Assembly: GCA_005889405.1 (NCBI GenBank)
Contig: VBFY01000063.1
Location: forward strand, 1-64,000
Length of the DNA stretch: 64,000 nucleotides
Source: Chloroflexota bacterium
GTDB taxonomy: Bacteria > Chloroflexota > Limnocylindria > P2-11E
Direction of reading: 5' to 3'
The notes beneath the pieces were generated by a model. The model saw only the letters and a list, made by a program, of their open reading frames with translations, was not told where the DNA came from and made no database searches. The position numbers were made by a program, and so were the translations under genes. This document shows, piece after piece, positions 47,249 to 56,310 of this stretch (position 1 is its first letter; each line of letters starts with the position of its first letter).

Positions 47249-48202
47249 ATGAGGAAACTCGTGTCGCTCGCCACGCTCGCACTCGTTGTCTCGCTCGCGC
47301 ATCCGGCGGCCGCCGCGCCAAGCGCCGGCGAGGTCCGCAACTTCGGTCCGGAGCTGAGCGCGACCTGCAATCTCCCTGAAGGCGTCGCGGTCGATCCCCA
47401 GGGCAACGTGTACGCCTCGTCACTGAACTTCAACGCGACGAGCGGACCCGCGAACATCTGCGTGCTCGATCGCAGCGGCGCGCTCGTGGATGTGATCAGC
47501 GTCGCAGCGGTGCCGGGCGGCGTCGCGAGACTCCTTGGAATGCTCTTCGTGCCCGACGAGGGTCTGTACGTCGGCGACGTCGGAGGCGGTCGGGTGCTGC
47601 GGATCGACGTCACGACGCACGCCGCGACGACGATCGCCACCGGCTTCGGCGCGCCCAACGCGTTCGCGCGCGACCACGCCGGCAATATCTTCGTCTCCGA
47701 CTCGTTCCCGGGGACGGTCACCAAGATCGCTCCCGACGGCGCGACGACGACGTTCGCCTATCCCGTCGAGCTCGCGCCACGAGCCGGCGAATCGCCGCCC
47801 TTCGGGGCGAACGGGCTCGCGTTCGATCGGAACGAGCGCTACCTCTACGTCGCCGAGACCTCGCGCGACGAGATCTACCGCATCGCGTATGCGGACGGCG
47901 CCCTCGGGGCGATCGAGCTGTTCGCCCGCGGAAGTGGGACCGGGGCGCTGGACGGCGCCGACGGGATCGCGTTCGACGTCCGCGGGAACCTTTACGTGTG
48001 CTCCAACCAGTCCGACGAGATCGCGGTGCTGTCGCCAGGCGGAGATGTGATCGCGGAGTACCGCGGCACGGGAGGCAACGCGTTCAACTCGCCCGCGAGC
48101 ATCGCCTTCAATGGACGCACGGTCTATGTCGCCAACCTGGCGCTGTTCCACGGCGGGCCGAACAAGGTCAGCGTGTTCACCGCGCCGTATCCGGGCAGCT
48201 AG
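47249..48202 (+). CDS. Secreted SMP-30/NHL-type beta-propeller protein
   Basis: The 317-residue protein has a signal peptide (about 1-23, ending AAA) and repeated propeller blades of the form LPEGVAVDPQGNVYASS, VLRIDVTT, FARDHAGNIFVSDS, GLAFDRNERYLYVAET and GIAFDVRGNLYVCSN. These match SMP-30/NHL or strictosidine-synthase-like folds, which serve as lactonases or as binding scaffolds. An AGAAGGAGGGG ribosome-binding site precedes the ATG, and TAAACT at 47214-47219 is a plausible -10. Its stop overlaps the stop of a convergent gene. Confidence 0.8.
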   Translation: MRKLVSLATLALVVSLAHPAAAAPSAGEVRNFGPELSATCNLPEGVAVDPQGNVYASSLNFNATSGPANICVLDRSGALVDVISVAAVPGGVARLLGMLFVPDEGLYVGDVGGGRVLRIDVTTHAATTIATGFGAPNAFARDHAGNIFVSDSFPGTVTKIAPDGATTTFAYPVELAPRAGESPPFGANGLAFDRNERYLYVAETSRDEIYRIAYADGALGAIELFARGSGTGALDGADGIAFDVRGNLYVCSNQSDEIAVLSPGGDVIAEYRGTGGNAFNSPASIAFNGRTVYVANLALFHGGPNKVSVFTAPYPGS

Positions 48203-48666
48203 GAGTCTTCGGGCAGCTCCTCGTCCCCGACAAGGCGTGACGCGAAGCGGCGTGCCACGAGCGTGAGGGCCGCGGTCACCGCGCTCGTGACCGCGGTGAA
48301 GAGCGCCTGCTGCGCTCGCGGTCCCTGCTCGACCTCGCCGATCTCTTTGCGCAGCGTCTCCCGCAGGCGCTTGCGTGCTCCGCCCTTCAGCTTGTCGACG
48401 CGTCCGCCGAGCCTCGCGATGACGGCGTCGAGCTCGGTGTCCGCGCGACGCAGACGCCGCTCGCGCATGCCGCGCGCGGCGGTCACCAGGCCGACGGCGA
48501 CCATCGATCCGAGCGTCCCGAACACGGCGACGGGCTGACGGCGGGCGACGCGGCGCGGATCGACGTCTTCGCGGAGCCGCGTCCGCAGTTCCTGCAGGTC
48601 GACGTCGAGGCTCGCGCGCAGGTCGGCTAGCTCGCGCTCCGTCCGAGCAGACGGCTTTTCGCCCAA
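48199..48666 (-). CDS. DUF3618-like small membrane-associated protein
   Basis: The 155-residue product begins GEKPSARTERELADLRASLDVDLQELRTRLRED, a pattern like DUF3618 proteins that usually follow a holin-like gene. A hydrophobic stretch (VAVFGTLGSMVAVGLV) and Arg/Lys-rich helices follow, then a second hydrophobic stretch (FTAVTSAVTAALTLVA). I chose TTG 48666 because AAGGAG lies 8 bases upstream; the long open frame beyond it is a shadow of the holin gene. It overlaps that gene by about 40 bases. Function unknown. Confidence 0.65.
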   Translation of the reverse strand: MGEKPSARTERELADLRASLDVDLQELRTRLREDVDPRRVARRQPVAVFGTLGSMVAVGLVTAARGMRERRLRRADTELDAVIARLGGRVDKLKGGARKRLRETLRKEIGEVEQGPRAQQALFTAVTSAVTAALTLVARRFASRLVGDEELPEDS

Positions 48667-49049
48667 CGCATCGTCTCCTTCAATGAATTGATGGTTCGCG
48701 TGGGGCCGCGAAGCTCGAGCTTCCTGTATCCGATGTAGCCCGTCAGCGCGGCCAGCGCGATGAACAGGAGCAGCACGACGAGGGCGGCGGCCCACAGCGG
48801 CAGCACGAGCGCGACGAGCGCGATGAGCAACACCGTGAGCGCGATGAGCGTGCCCAGGACGAACGCGAACGCGACCCCGAACCACATCGCCGCGCGGAGG
48901 TTCGCCCGCACGATCTCGGCGATCTCCTGCCGCGGTAGCTCGAGCTGCTTGCGGATGTACAGGCGGACGTTGTTGCGGATCCGCCCGAGGAGCGTGCGAT
49001 AGCCAGGTCGTTCGTACAAGGAGGGCGACTGTACCGCAGGCACGCGCAT
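48627..49049 (-). CDS. Holin-superfamily-like membrane protein
   Basis: The 140-residue product has an amphipathic N-terminal helix (IRNNVRLYIRKQLELPRQEIAEIVR), two adjacent hydrophobic helices (about 54-78 and 83-108) and a basic C-terminal tail. This is the layout of the Phage_holin_3_6 family common in Actinobacteria and Chloroflexota chromosomes next to DUF3618 genes, where it is not phage-derived lysis machinery. Start is ATG 49049. Confidence 0.7.
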   Translation of the reverse strand: MRVPAVQSPSLYERPGYRTLLGRIRNNVRLYIRKQLELPRQEIAEIVRANLRAAMWFGVAFAFVLGTLIALTVLLIALVALVLPLWAAALVVLLLFIALAALTGYIGYRKLELRGPTRTINSLKETMRWAKSRLLGRSAS

Positions 49050-49091
49050 CGCGGGGGTCTGGCGAGCACGAAGTCTGCCAGCGCTGAGCGG

Positions 49092-49565
49092 CTAGTGTCC
49101 GACCGCCACAACGAGACCGGTGTCCGTGCCGTCCACGACAAGGCGCCAACAGGTGTCCGAGAACGAGATCGGCTTCCAGCCGACCTTGAAGGCCACATCG
49201 CCCCACGGTGTCGTGCGCGGCGACCCCGTCGCGTTGTATTCGACCCACGTCGCGGGTGCTTTGCCCGCTGTCTGCTCGAAGTGGAGCGCGATGCTGTCGC
49301 CTAAGGCCGCGCCTTTACGAACGAGCCAGAAGGTGCCCTCCGTGTCCCCGCCGTAGGTGGACGCCTCGCCGACGATGCCAAACCCGCCGTCGACCGTGAC
49401 GACGCCCGCGGCGTCAGTCTTCCGCGTCGGCTCGCAGGACAGAACCACTGCCCTGGTGGTGGACGTTGGAACGATCGCGGGCGTTGCGACCGGCGGCGTC
49501 GTGCGCGACACGGCCGGATCGACGCACGCGACGAACAGCAGCCCGAGCACGATCAAAGAGCGCAC
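49092..49565 (-). CDS. Small lipoprotein, function unknown
   Basis: The 157-residue product has a lipobox FVAC near residue 14, a Thr/Pro-rich linker, and a beta-rich C-terminal domain with EGTFWLVRKGAALGDSIALHF and ISFSDTCWRLVVDG; two Cys could form a disulfide outside the membrane. I do not recognise the family. The start is GTG 49565, divergent from ppdK. Confidence 0.6.
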   Translation of the reverse strand: MRSLIVLGLLFVACVDPAVSRTTPPVATPAIVPTSTTRAVVLSCEPTRKTDAAGVVTVDGGFGIVGEASTYGGDTEGTFWLVRKGAALGDSIALHFEQTAGKAPATWVEYNATGSPRTTPWGDVAFKVGWKPISFSDTCWRLVVDGTDTGLVVAVGH

Positions 49566-49643
49566 GCCCTCGATACAACCTGTGAACGGACGGGTTCCGC
49601 CTCATTTCTGCGAGAATCGGCTCATCCGCCGGGGAGGTACGTG

Positions 49644-52379
49644 ATGCCCGCACGCCGCAGCGCGACGAGGAAGAAGACGACCACGAAGGCGAAGAAGTGG
49701 GTCTACCTCTTCGTCGATGGCAAGGCCGAGGGCAGCGCCAAGATGCGCTCGCTCCTCGGGGGCAAGGGCGCCGGCATCGCGGAAATGACGAACGCGGGGC
49801 TGCCGGTCCCTCCGGGCTTCACGATCACGACCGAGGCCTGCAACGCGTACTTCGCGTCGGGTAAGAAGTTCGCGCCCGGCCTATGGGATCAGGTCGAAAA
49901 GGCGCTCGCGCGCGTCGAGAAGTCCACCGGCAAGAAGCTCGGCGACCCGAGGAACCCGCTGCTCGTGTCCGTCCGCTCGGGCGCCGCGATGTCGATGCCC
50001 GGGATGATGGACACCGTCCTCAACCTCGGCCTCAACGACGAGAGCCGTGCCGCACTCGAAAAGCTGACAAAGAATCCGCGCTTCGCGTGGGATGCATACC
50101 GGCGCTTCATCTCGATGTTCGGTCGCATCGTGCAGGACATCCCAGCCGAGAAGTTCGACCACGCCCTCGAGGCGAAGAAGAAGGCGACCGGCGCGAAGAA
50201 CGACACCGACCTCACGCCGAAGTCCCTCCAGGACCTCGTCGTCGAGTTCAAGGAGATCGTTGGCCGCGAGACCAAGAAGCCGTTCCCCACGGAGCCGGTG
50301 GAGCAGCTGCGCCTCGCGATCGAGGCGGTCTTCGGCTCGTGGTTCGGCCGCCGTGCGGTCGACTACCGCAATGCGTTCAAGATCCGTCACGACCTCGGCA
50401 CGGCTGTGAATGTCCAGTCGATGGTCTTTGGAAACATGGGCGACGACTCCGGGACCGGCGTCGCGTTCACGCGCAATCCGAACACCGGCGCCAAGGAGCT
50501 GTACGGCGAGTACCTCGTGAACGCCCAGGGCGAGGATGTCGTCGCCGGCGTCCGCACGCCGTCGAAGATCGCCCAGATGAAAGACGAGCTGCCGAGGGTC
50601 TACACGCAGTTCGAGAAGATCGCGCAGCGCTTGGAGAAGCATTACCGCGACGTGCAGGACCTCGAGTTCACGATCGAGCGCGCGAAGCTCTACATGCTAC
50701 AGACGCGCAGCGCGAAGCGGACGGCGCGCGCGGCGGTGAAGATCGCGACCGACATGGTGCGCGAGAAGCTCATCAACAAGGACGAGGCGCTGCAGCGCGT
50801 GGACCCGCTGCACGTCGAGCAGCTCCTCCTGCCGCGCTTCGACGAAGCCGAGGTCGAGAAGGCGCGGAAGGCCGGTCGCTTCCTCGCGAAGGGCCTCAAT
50901 GCCTCGCCCGGAGCCGCGACCGGGCGCGCGGTGTTCGACGCCGATCGCGCCGTCGAGCTCAAGGGATCGAAACAGCTCGTCGTGCTCGTGCGCCCTGAGA
51001 CGAGCCCGGACGACTTCCACGGCATGATCGCGGCGACCGGCATCCTGACCGCACGCGGCGGGTCGACCAGTCACGCCGCGGTGGTCGCGCGCGGCCTCGG
51101 CCTTCCGTGCGTGGCCGGGGTCGCGGCGCTCGACATCGATCTCGCGAAGCGGCTGATGCGCGTCGGCGACAAGGTGGTGCGCGAGGGCGACGCGATCTCG
51201 ATCGACGGAACGACCGGCGAGGTCTTCCTCGGCGAGCTCCCGACGATCCAGCCGAACTTCCGCGAGGAGAAGGAGCTCATCGAGCTGCTCACGTGGGCCG
51301 ACCAGCGCCGCACCCTCGGTGTCTGGGTCAACGCGGATACGCCCGAGGAGTGCCGTCTCGCGCGCGAGCTCGGCGCCGAGGGTGTCGGTCTCGCGCGGAC
51401 GGAGCACATGTTCCGGCAGGCCGAGCGCCTGCCGATCGTGCAGGACATGATCATGGCCGACGAAGTTGACGGTCGAAGGAAGGCGCTCGCGAAGTTGCTT
51501 CCGTTCCAGCAGGGCGACTTCTTCGAGATGTACAAGGCGATGGATGGTCTCTCCGTCGTGATCCGACTCATCGACCCGCCGCTGCACGAGTTCCTCCGCG
51601 AGTACGCCGACGTGGACGTGGACATCGCGGTGATGCGCGCGACCGGCAAGGACGGCGCGGAGCTCGAGCGCAAGGAGAAGATCGAGCGACGGCTGCAGCA
51701 GCTGCACGAGGACAACCCGATGCTCGGCCTGCGCGGCTGCCGTCTCCTGCTGGTGTACCCCGAGATCCTCGAGATGCAGATCCGCGCGATCCTCGGCGCG
51801 GCGATCGATGCCTCGGAGAAGGGGATCAAGGCGAAGCCCGAGATCATGATGCCGCTCGTCGGCGTCATGGGAGAGCTCGACCGCCTGCAGCAACAGGTCG
51901 TCGCGGTCGCCGAGGCGATCTTCAAGGAGCGCGGCAAGAAAGTACCGTACAAGTTCGGGACGATGATCGAGATCCCGCGCGCGTGTCTCATCGCCGACGA
52001 GATCGCGACGAAGGCGGAGTTCTTCTCGTTCGGGACGAACGACCTCACGCAGACGATCCTCGGCATCTCGCGTGACGACGCGCAGAAGAGCTTCCTCACG
52101 AAGTACGTCGAGCAGAAGATCATCCCCGCGGACCCGTTCCAGGTGCTCGACCGCGACGGCGTCGGAGCGATGATGCGCATCGCCATCGAGCGCGGACGCA
52201 AGGCGCGGCCCGACCTCAAGATCGGTATCTGTGGCGAGCACGGCGGGGATCCGTCGTCGATCGCGTTCTGCCACGAGGTCGGCCTCACGTATGTGTCACC
52301 GTCGACGTACCGCGTGCCCGTAGCGCGTCTCGCGGCCGCGCAGGCCGCCATCGCTGGGGCAAGGGACAAGGACCGTTAG
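49644..52379 (+). CDS. ppdK: Pyruvate, phosphate dikinase
   Basis: PPDK interconverts pyruvate, ATP and phosphate with phosphoenolpyruvate, AMP and pyrophosphate. The 911-residue protein starts with a Lys/Arg/Thr-rich stretch, then the ATP-grasp domain (LLGGKGAGIAEMTNAGLPVPPGFTI), the phosphohistidine domain ARGGSTSHAAVVARGLGLP (His477) and the PEP-binding barrel with GLRGCRLLLVYPEI and ICGEHGGDP (Cys near 863). I chose ATG 49644 because GGGGAGG is at the right distance; a GTG one codon upstream is too close. It allows gluconeogenesis or pyrophosphate-linked glycolysis. Confidence 0.97.
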   Translation: MPARRSATRKKTTTKAKKWVYLFVDGKAEGSAKMRSLLGGKGAGIAEMTNAGLPVPPGFTITTEACNAYFASGKKFAPGLWDQVEKALARVEKSTGKKLGDPRNPLLVSVRSGAAMSMPGMMDTVLNLGLNDESRAALEKLTKNPRFAWDAYRRFISMFGRIVQDIPAEKFDHALEAKKKATGAKNDTDLTPKSLQDLVVEFKEIVGRETKKPFPTEPVEQLRLAIEAVFGSWFGRRAVDYRNAFKIRHDLGTAVNVQSMVFGNMGDDSGTGVAFTRNPNTGAKELYGEYLVNAQGEDVVAGVRTPSKIAQMKDELPRVYTQFEKIAQRLEKHYRDVQDLEFTIERAKLYMLQTRSAKRTARAAVKIATDMVREKLINKDEALQRVDPLHVEQLLLPRFDEAEVEKARKAGRFLAKGLNASPGAATGRAVFDADRAVELKGSKQLVVLVRPETSPDDFHGMIAATGILTARGGSTSHAAVVARGLGLPCVAGVAALDIDLAKRLMRVGDKVVREGDAISIDGTTGEVFLGELPTIQPNFREEKELIELLTWADQRRTLGVWVNADTPEECRLARELGAEGVGLARTEHMFRQAERLPIVQDMIMADEVDGRRKALAKLLPFQQGDFFEMYKAMDGLSVVIRLIDPPLHEFLREYADVDVDIAVMRATGKDGAELERKEKIERRLQQLHEDNPMLGLRGCRLLLVYPEILEMQIRAILGAAIDASEKGIKAKPEIMMPLVGVMGELDRLQQQVVAVAEAIFKERGKKVPYKFGTMIEIPRACLIADEIATKAEFFSFGTNDLTQTILGISRDDAQKSFLTKYVEQKIIPADPFQVLDRDGVGAMMRIAIERGRKARPDLKIGICGEHGGDPSSIAFCHEVGLTYVSPSTYRVPVARLAAAQAAIAGARDKDR

Positions 52380-52380
52380 C

Positions 52381-53148
52381 GCTGAGTCGCTCGGAAAGAT
52401 CTGCGACCGTGGGGAGAACGACGATACCCGCGGATATCCAGATCCTCGGCACGAGACCAAGATCATCGAACGCCACGCCAGGCTTGCCGGTCGTGATGTG
52501 CTGGAGGTGGGCTGCGGGAACGGACGGCTCACCTTGGAATACGCCGCGCGCGCAGCACGTGTCGTCGCCATCGAACCCAACGGCGAGATGATCCGGGAGG
52601 CGCGCGCGCGCGCGCTCTCCCGCGGCATCGAGAACGCGTTCTTCTTCGCGCGCCCGGCCCAGACGGGAATCCGCGGTGGACCATTCGATGTAGTGCTCTT
52701 CTCCTGGTCACTCTGCTGAATCGCGCAGGAGGGCATGGTCGATGCCCTGCGGAACGCCCGACGCGTGCTGCGGAGGCGTGGGCTGGTGGTCGTCGTGCAG
52801 CCCGCGGATGACTACACGCCACGTCTCGCCATCGCGCACGACCGCGGCCGAACAGAACTCGGTCCGATATTGCGGACGCCGGACGAGGGCGTCGCCGCCG
52901 CCCACCGCGCACGGCGCAGCGCGGTCGCCGAAGGTGGCTTCTCACTGCTCGTGTCGACGCACGGCACGCATCGCACGCGCTACCGCGGTCTCACCGAGCT
53001 GCGCTGGTTACTCCGCCAGAACGAGAACTGGCGGATCGACCCGCCGCTCTGGCGACGACTGGTCGCGCTGTGGGCGCGACGGCCTCAGGGCGCGCAGATC
53101 GAAGTGCGTCGAGCGTACTCGCTGGCCGTCCTGCGAAAGCGCGAGTGA
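52381..53148 (+). pseudogene. Class I SAM methyltransferase interrupted by an in-frame TGA
   Basis: The frame encodes a Rossmann methyltransferase: DVLEVGCGNGRLTLEYA (SAM-binding motif I), VVAIEPNGEMI, PFDVVLFSWSLC, then TGA at 52717-52719, then IAQEGMVDALRNARRVLRRRGLVVVVQP and 137 codons to a normal stop. Both halves are in the same frame. The TGA sits just after the fourth strand, where homologues have Trp, His or Cys, so TGG to TGA is the simplest explanation. The upstream coding-like sequence (GKICDRGE..., PDPRHETKIIERHARLAG) has no ATG, GTG or TTG before a GTG at 52498. That also favours a decayed gene. A hairpin directly after the TGA raises selenocysteine as an alternative. Substrate unknown. 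Confidence 0.6.
52720..52751 (+). promoter_or_regulatory. SECIS-like hairpin after the in-frame TGA
   Basis: Six pairs GGGCAT (52731-52736) with ATGCCC (52742-52747) enclose the loop GGTCG. A lower CGCA/TGCG stem (52724-52727 with 52748-52751) is separated by a three-base bulge. The loop begins 17 bases after the TGA. The E. coli fdhF element likewise has a GGUC loop and a bulged stem 18 bases after its UGA. GC-rich coding DNA forms many hairpins, so this may be chance. Confidence 0.3.
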
Positions 53149-53155
53149 GCCCCGC

Positions 53156-53161
53156 TAGTCT
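53156..53161 (+). promoter_or_regulatory. Leaderless -10 box for dgt
   Basis: TAGTCT ends 7 bases before the ATG of dgt, the same box and spacing as at 46561. No Shine-Dalgarno is present. Confidence 0.5.
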
Positions 53162-53168
53162 TAGCGCT

Positions 53169-54257
53169 ATGGCCACCAAAGTTGAGCGCGGCGGAAAACT
53201 ATCGCGCGACAAGAGCGTCGCGTCGCTGCGGATACGCGAGCGTTCAGAGGAGCTCGAGGGCACGACCCTCGCGCCGTATGCCACGAAGAGCGCGGACGGC
53301 CGGCGCGACAGACCGGACGAGCCGTCGCCGACGCGGATGGCGTTCGCGGTCGACCGCGACCGGATCATCCACAGCAAGGCCTTCCGCCGCACGAAGCACA
53401 AGACGCAGGTCTTCCTCGCTCCGGTGGGCGATCACTACCGGACGCGCCTCACGCACATCCTCGAGGTGAACCAGATCGGTCGCGCGATCGCGCGCGCGCT
53501 GCGTCTCAATGAGGATCTGGTCGAGGCCATGGCGCTCGGCCACGACATCGGGCACACGCCGTTCGGTCACACCGGCGAGGAGCTGCTCGCGCGGTTCCTG
53601 CCCGAAGGGTTCCGTCACAACCAGCAGAGCGTCCGCATCGCCGAGAAGCTCGAGAACAACGGCGCGGGTCTGAGGCTGACGATGCAGACGCTCGACGGCA
53701 TGCTCAAGCACAGCTCGCCGACGGAAGGCGGGCTCGAGACGGCGGCATGGGGCGAGCCGGAGACGCCGGAGGGCTGGGTCGTGCGGTACGCGGACAAGAT
53801 CGCGTACCTGCACCACGACATCGACGACGCGATGCGGGCCGGGATCATCACCGAAGCAGACCTGCCTCCGGACCTTCGCGCCGCGCTTGGGAGTGACCGC
53901 GCGGAGCGCCTCGATACGATGATCTACGACGTCATCGTCACGTCGTACGGCAAGCCCGACGTGACGATGAGCGCCGCGGTGCTCGAGGCGACGAACGCGC
54001 TGCGCAAGTTCATGTTCGATAACGTGTACCTCTCCGGGCCGGCCAAGACCGAAGACGAGAAAGCGCAGGGTGTCCTCTGGGAACTCCTGCGGTACTTCGA
54101 AGCCCACCCGGAGCGCATGCCGGCGGAGCACCAGCGGATCGCCGCCCAGGAGAACACCAAGCGGGCCGTCGCCGATTACATCGCCGGGATGACGGACACC
54201 TACGCCCTCGACACGTTCACGAGCCTGTTCATCCCCGCCGCCTGGAGCCATCTCTAG
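53169..54257 (+). CDS. dgt: Deoxyguanosinetriphosphate triphosphohydrolase-like HD protein
   Basis: The 362-residue protein belongs to the dNTPase branch of the HD superfamily, which splits dNTPs to deoxynucleosides and triphosphate. Metal ligands are in TRLTHILEVNQ (His) and LGHDIGHTPFGHTGEE (His-Asp). The FRRTKHKTQVF lead-in, FRHNQQSVRI and RYADKIAYLHHDIDDA are typical of the shorter, non-E. coli subtype. I chose ATG 53169 over an upstream in-frame start because of the -10 box and because the extra N-terminus is shadow of the methyltransferase frame. Confidence 0.92.
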   Translation: MATKVERGGKLSRDKSVASLRIRERSEELEGTTLAPYATKSADGRRDRPDEPSPTRMAFAVDRDRIIHSKAFRRTKHKTQVFLAPVGDHYRTRLTHILEVNQIGRAIARALRLNEDLVEAMALGHDIGHTPFGHTGEELLARFLPEGFRHNQQSVRIAEKLENNGAGLRLTMQTLDGMLKHSSPTEGGLETAAWGEPETPEGWVVRYADKIAYLHHDIDDAMRAGIITEADLPPDLRAALGSDRAERLDTMIYDVIVTSYGKPDVTMSAAVLEATNALRKFMFDNVYLSGPAKTEDEKAQGVLWELLRYFEAHPERMPAEHQRIAAQENTKRAVADYIAGMTDTYALDTFTSLFIPAAWSHL

Positions 54258-54271
54258 CCTCCGACCGACGA

Positions 54272-56290
54272 TCAGCCGTCGGGCCGAAGCCACCGGCGGA
54301 TCTGCTGGTGCAGCGCGACCGCACCCACGAGCGGCGCTCCGATCGTCCACTCCGTCGGGTGGAGGATGAACGCGGCGCTTTGCCTGCCCCCGAGTCCTCC
54401 GTGGGTGCCGATCTGCTCCTCGAATGAGGCCACCTCGCCCGTCACCGGATCGAACGTGCTGACGATCACGAGGTCGCCGCACTCCGTCATCCCGTCGACC
54501 CGGCGCAGGCCCTCGAGGGCGGTCGCCCCAAATCGCATGAGCGGGTCCGTGCCGTCCGCGCGTTCGCCCGCCAGGTCCACCATGCCGCCGGCTCCGAGGA
54601 CGAGGGATCCGCGGCTCTCGCTGCGGACCATGACGAGTCCGATCCCAGGATGGCGGACGAGCCCATCCACCAGTCCCGGGTAGGTCGCGTCGATCGTCTC
54701 CCTCGTCGCCCGCCCCGACACGGACGGGAACGAGATCAGAGCGAGATTCCCGGAGGCGGCGACAACGATGTCCGACGGCTTCTCGGCGTCATCCAGGGCG
54801 CCGGCGTGGCGCCGGAATGGCGCGCTCGCGACCACCCGCGTCATCCCGCTGATCCCAGACGCCACGGAGAGGAGCGGGCTGAGCGTGCCCCAGTGCTCGA
54901 CGTGGGCGGTCGCGCCCTGCACTTTTACCTGTTCGCCCACCAGCTCCTGAACGAGGCCTTCGAGTGGCTTGCGATACCGCTGCGCGAACATCGCGCCTGG
55001 GCTCTGCCCGTGATCGGAGAGCACGACGAAGCGATAGGGCCGCGGTGCGTCCGCGGCCGCCTTCTCGATGATCCCGATGATCTTGTCGAGCCCGGCTACG
55101 GCATCGCGTGCTTCCACGCGGTCGGGTCCGGCGTGGTGGGCGATCTCGTCGTAATCGACGAAGTCCACATAGATGGGTGAGGTGCCGCGCCACATCTCCT
55201 CGATCACCAGGGAGGTGCTGAGATGGCGCAGGAGCACGTTCGTCGCGGCACGCGCGAGCGGATAGGGAAAGCCCCGCGGCCCACCCGGCTCGGTCCGCGC
55301 CGCGCCGCGCGCCTGCACAAGCTCTTTGACGATCTCGCCGATCGATAGCAGCGTCCATCGGACGTAGCTGTACGGACTGATGAAGAACCAATCGAGGACG
55401 TGGCTGCGGCCGATCTCCCGTGCCGGATCCTCGAGGGTCGCGGCCGTGAGGAAGCTTCGCGTCGCATCGCCGGAGACGAGATTGCCGATCGACGCGCCGC
55501 CCTTCGCAAGAAGGCCGTCGCCGTTCGAGACTCGACGCATGATCTCGCGGGCGTCTTTCGGATGGTTCGAGACGATGAGCCGGCGCGCGTTCTTGTCCCA
55601 CCAGCGGAACCCCGGGATACCGTCGTTATTCCCGTGGAGGACGCCCGCCTGGCTCGCCGACGTCTGTGTCGGCAACAGCGGCTCCCAGCGATCGAGGGTC
55701 ATGGTGCCCGAGCTGAGCCACCGCGCGAGATTCGGCGTGCGTCCCGCCCGAAGGTGTTCTTCGAGCATCGGATGCGCGAGTCCATCGATCTGGATGAACA
55801 CGACGCCCGGCTCGTCGGTGATGCCGCTCTTGCCGCGCCGTGCCTCGAGCTGGCGGACGAGGGTGCCGAAGAACGAATGATCGTCGCCGGTCCACAACAC
55901 GGCGTTCACCAGCGCGTTGACCGTCGAAAAGATCACCGAGCCGATGAGCGCGTCGACCGGCGTGTCATCCGCGATCCATCCGACCTGTGAGATGAGCCAG
56001 AACGCGAACGCCTGCGCGAAGACCGTCACGATGCTCGCGACAGCCATCGAGACTCGCGAGACGTACGCCACGAGCGCCGGACGCAGGAGCGTCCTCAGCG
56101 CGGCGAGAGCGAACGCGGCGAAGACACCGGATGGGATGTCCCGCAGGGTGATGCCGGGAAGGACCCACGCCGTGACCACGAGCGCGAGCGTGGCGATGAC
56201 GAACGTCGCCATGCCGCGGCGCGCGACGCCCCCCCGGCCACCGGTCCATCTCGAAAGGAGACGGAGCTGGGCCGCGTAGAAGCCGATCAC
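54272..56290 (-). CDS. Membrane-anchored alkaline-phosphatase-superfamily phosphodiesterase
   Basis: The 672-residue protein joins an N-terminal membrane part of about four helices, like the mycobacterial 4-helix holin family (residues about 27-145), to a type I phosphodiesterase/nucleotide pyrophosphatase-like domain. The latter shows VVFIQIDGLAHPMLE (metal Asp), a LLPTQTSASQAGVLHGNN segment (nucleophile Thr region), YVDFVDYDEIAHHAGPDR (metal Asp and His) and VVLSDHGQSPG (Asp-His). The substrate is unknown; lipid or teichoic-type phosphodiesters are possible. The start is GTG 56290, 20 bases from a divergent gene. Confidence 0.82.
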   Translation of the reverse strand: MIGFYAAQLRLLSRWTGGRGGVARRGMATFVIATLALVVTAWVLPGITLRDIPSGVFAAFALAALRTLLRPALVAYVSRVSMAVASIVTVFAQAFAFWLISQVGWIADDTPVDALIGSVIFSTVNALVNAVLWTGDDHSFFGTLVRQLEARRGKSGITDEPGVVFIQIDGLAHPMLEEHLRAGRTPNLARWLSSGTMTLDRWEPLLPTQTSASQAGVLHGNNDGIPGFRWWDKNARRLIVSNHPKDAREIMRRVSNGDGLLAKGGASIGNLVSGDATRSFLTAATLEDPAREIGRSHVLDWFFISPYSYVRWTLLSIGEIVKELVQARGAARTEPGGPRGFPYPLARAATNVLLRHLSTSLVIEEMWRGTSPIYVDFVDYDEIAHHAGPDRVEARDAVAGLDKIIGIIEKAAADAPRPYRFVVLSDHGQSPGAMFAQRYRKPLEGLVQELVGEQVKVQGATAHVEHWGTLSPLLSVASGISGMTRVVASAPFRRHAGALDDAEKPSDIVVAASGNLALISFPSVSGRATRETIDATYPGLVDGLVRHPGIGLVMVRSESRGSLVLGAGGMVDLAGERADGTDPLMRFGATALEGLRRVDGMTECGDLVIVSTFDPVTGEVASFEEQIGTHGGLGGRQSAAFILHPTEWTIGAPLVGAVALHQQIRRWLRPDG

Positions 56291-56298
56291 TCGAGCAT

Positions 56299-56304
56299 TA
56301 GGCT
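56299..56304 (+). promoter_or_regulatory. Leaderless -10 box in a 20-bp divergent gap
   Basis: TAGGCT ends 6 bases before the GTG of the metallo-beta-lactamase-fold gene. The whole gap between the two divergent start codons is 20 bases, so promoter elements for both genes must overlap each other and the coding regions. Confidence 0.5.
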
Positions 56305-56310
56305 CGGTCT

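Noticed and set aside
52735-53148. The second half of the methyltransferase as an independent gene from ATG 52735
   Set aside because: It is in the same frame as the SAM-binding half and begins mid-domain after the fourth strand, so it is the continuation of one gene.
54265-54282. A terminator between dgt and the phosphodiesterase
   Set aside because: Only a six-pair stem (CCGACG/CGTCGG) is present, overlapping coding sequence, without a T-run.
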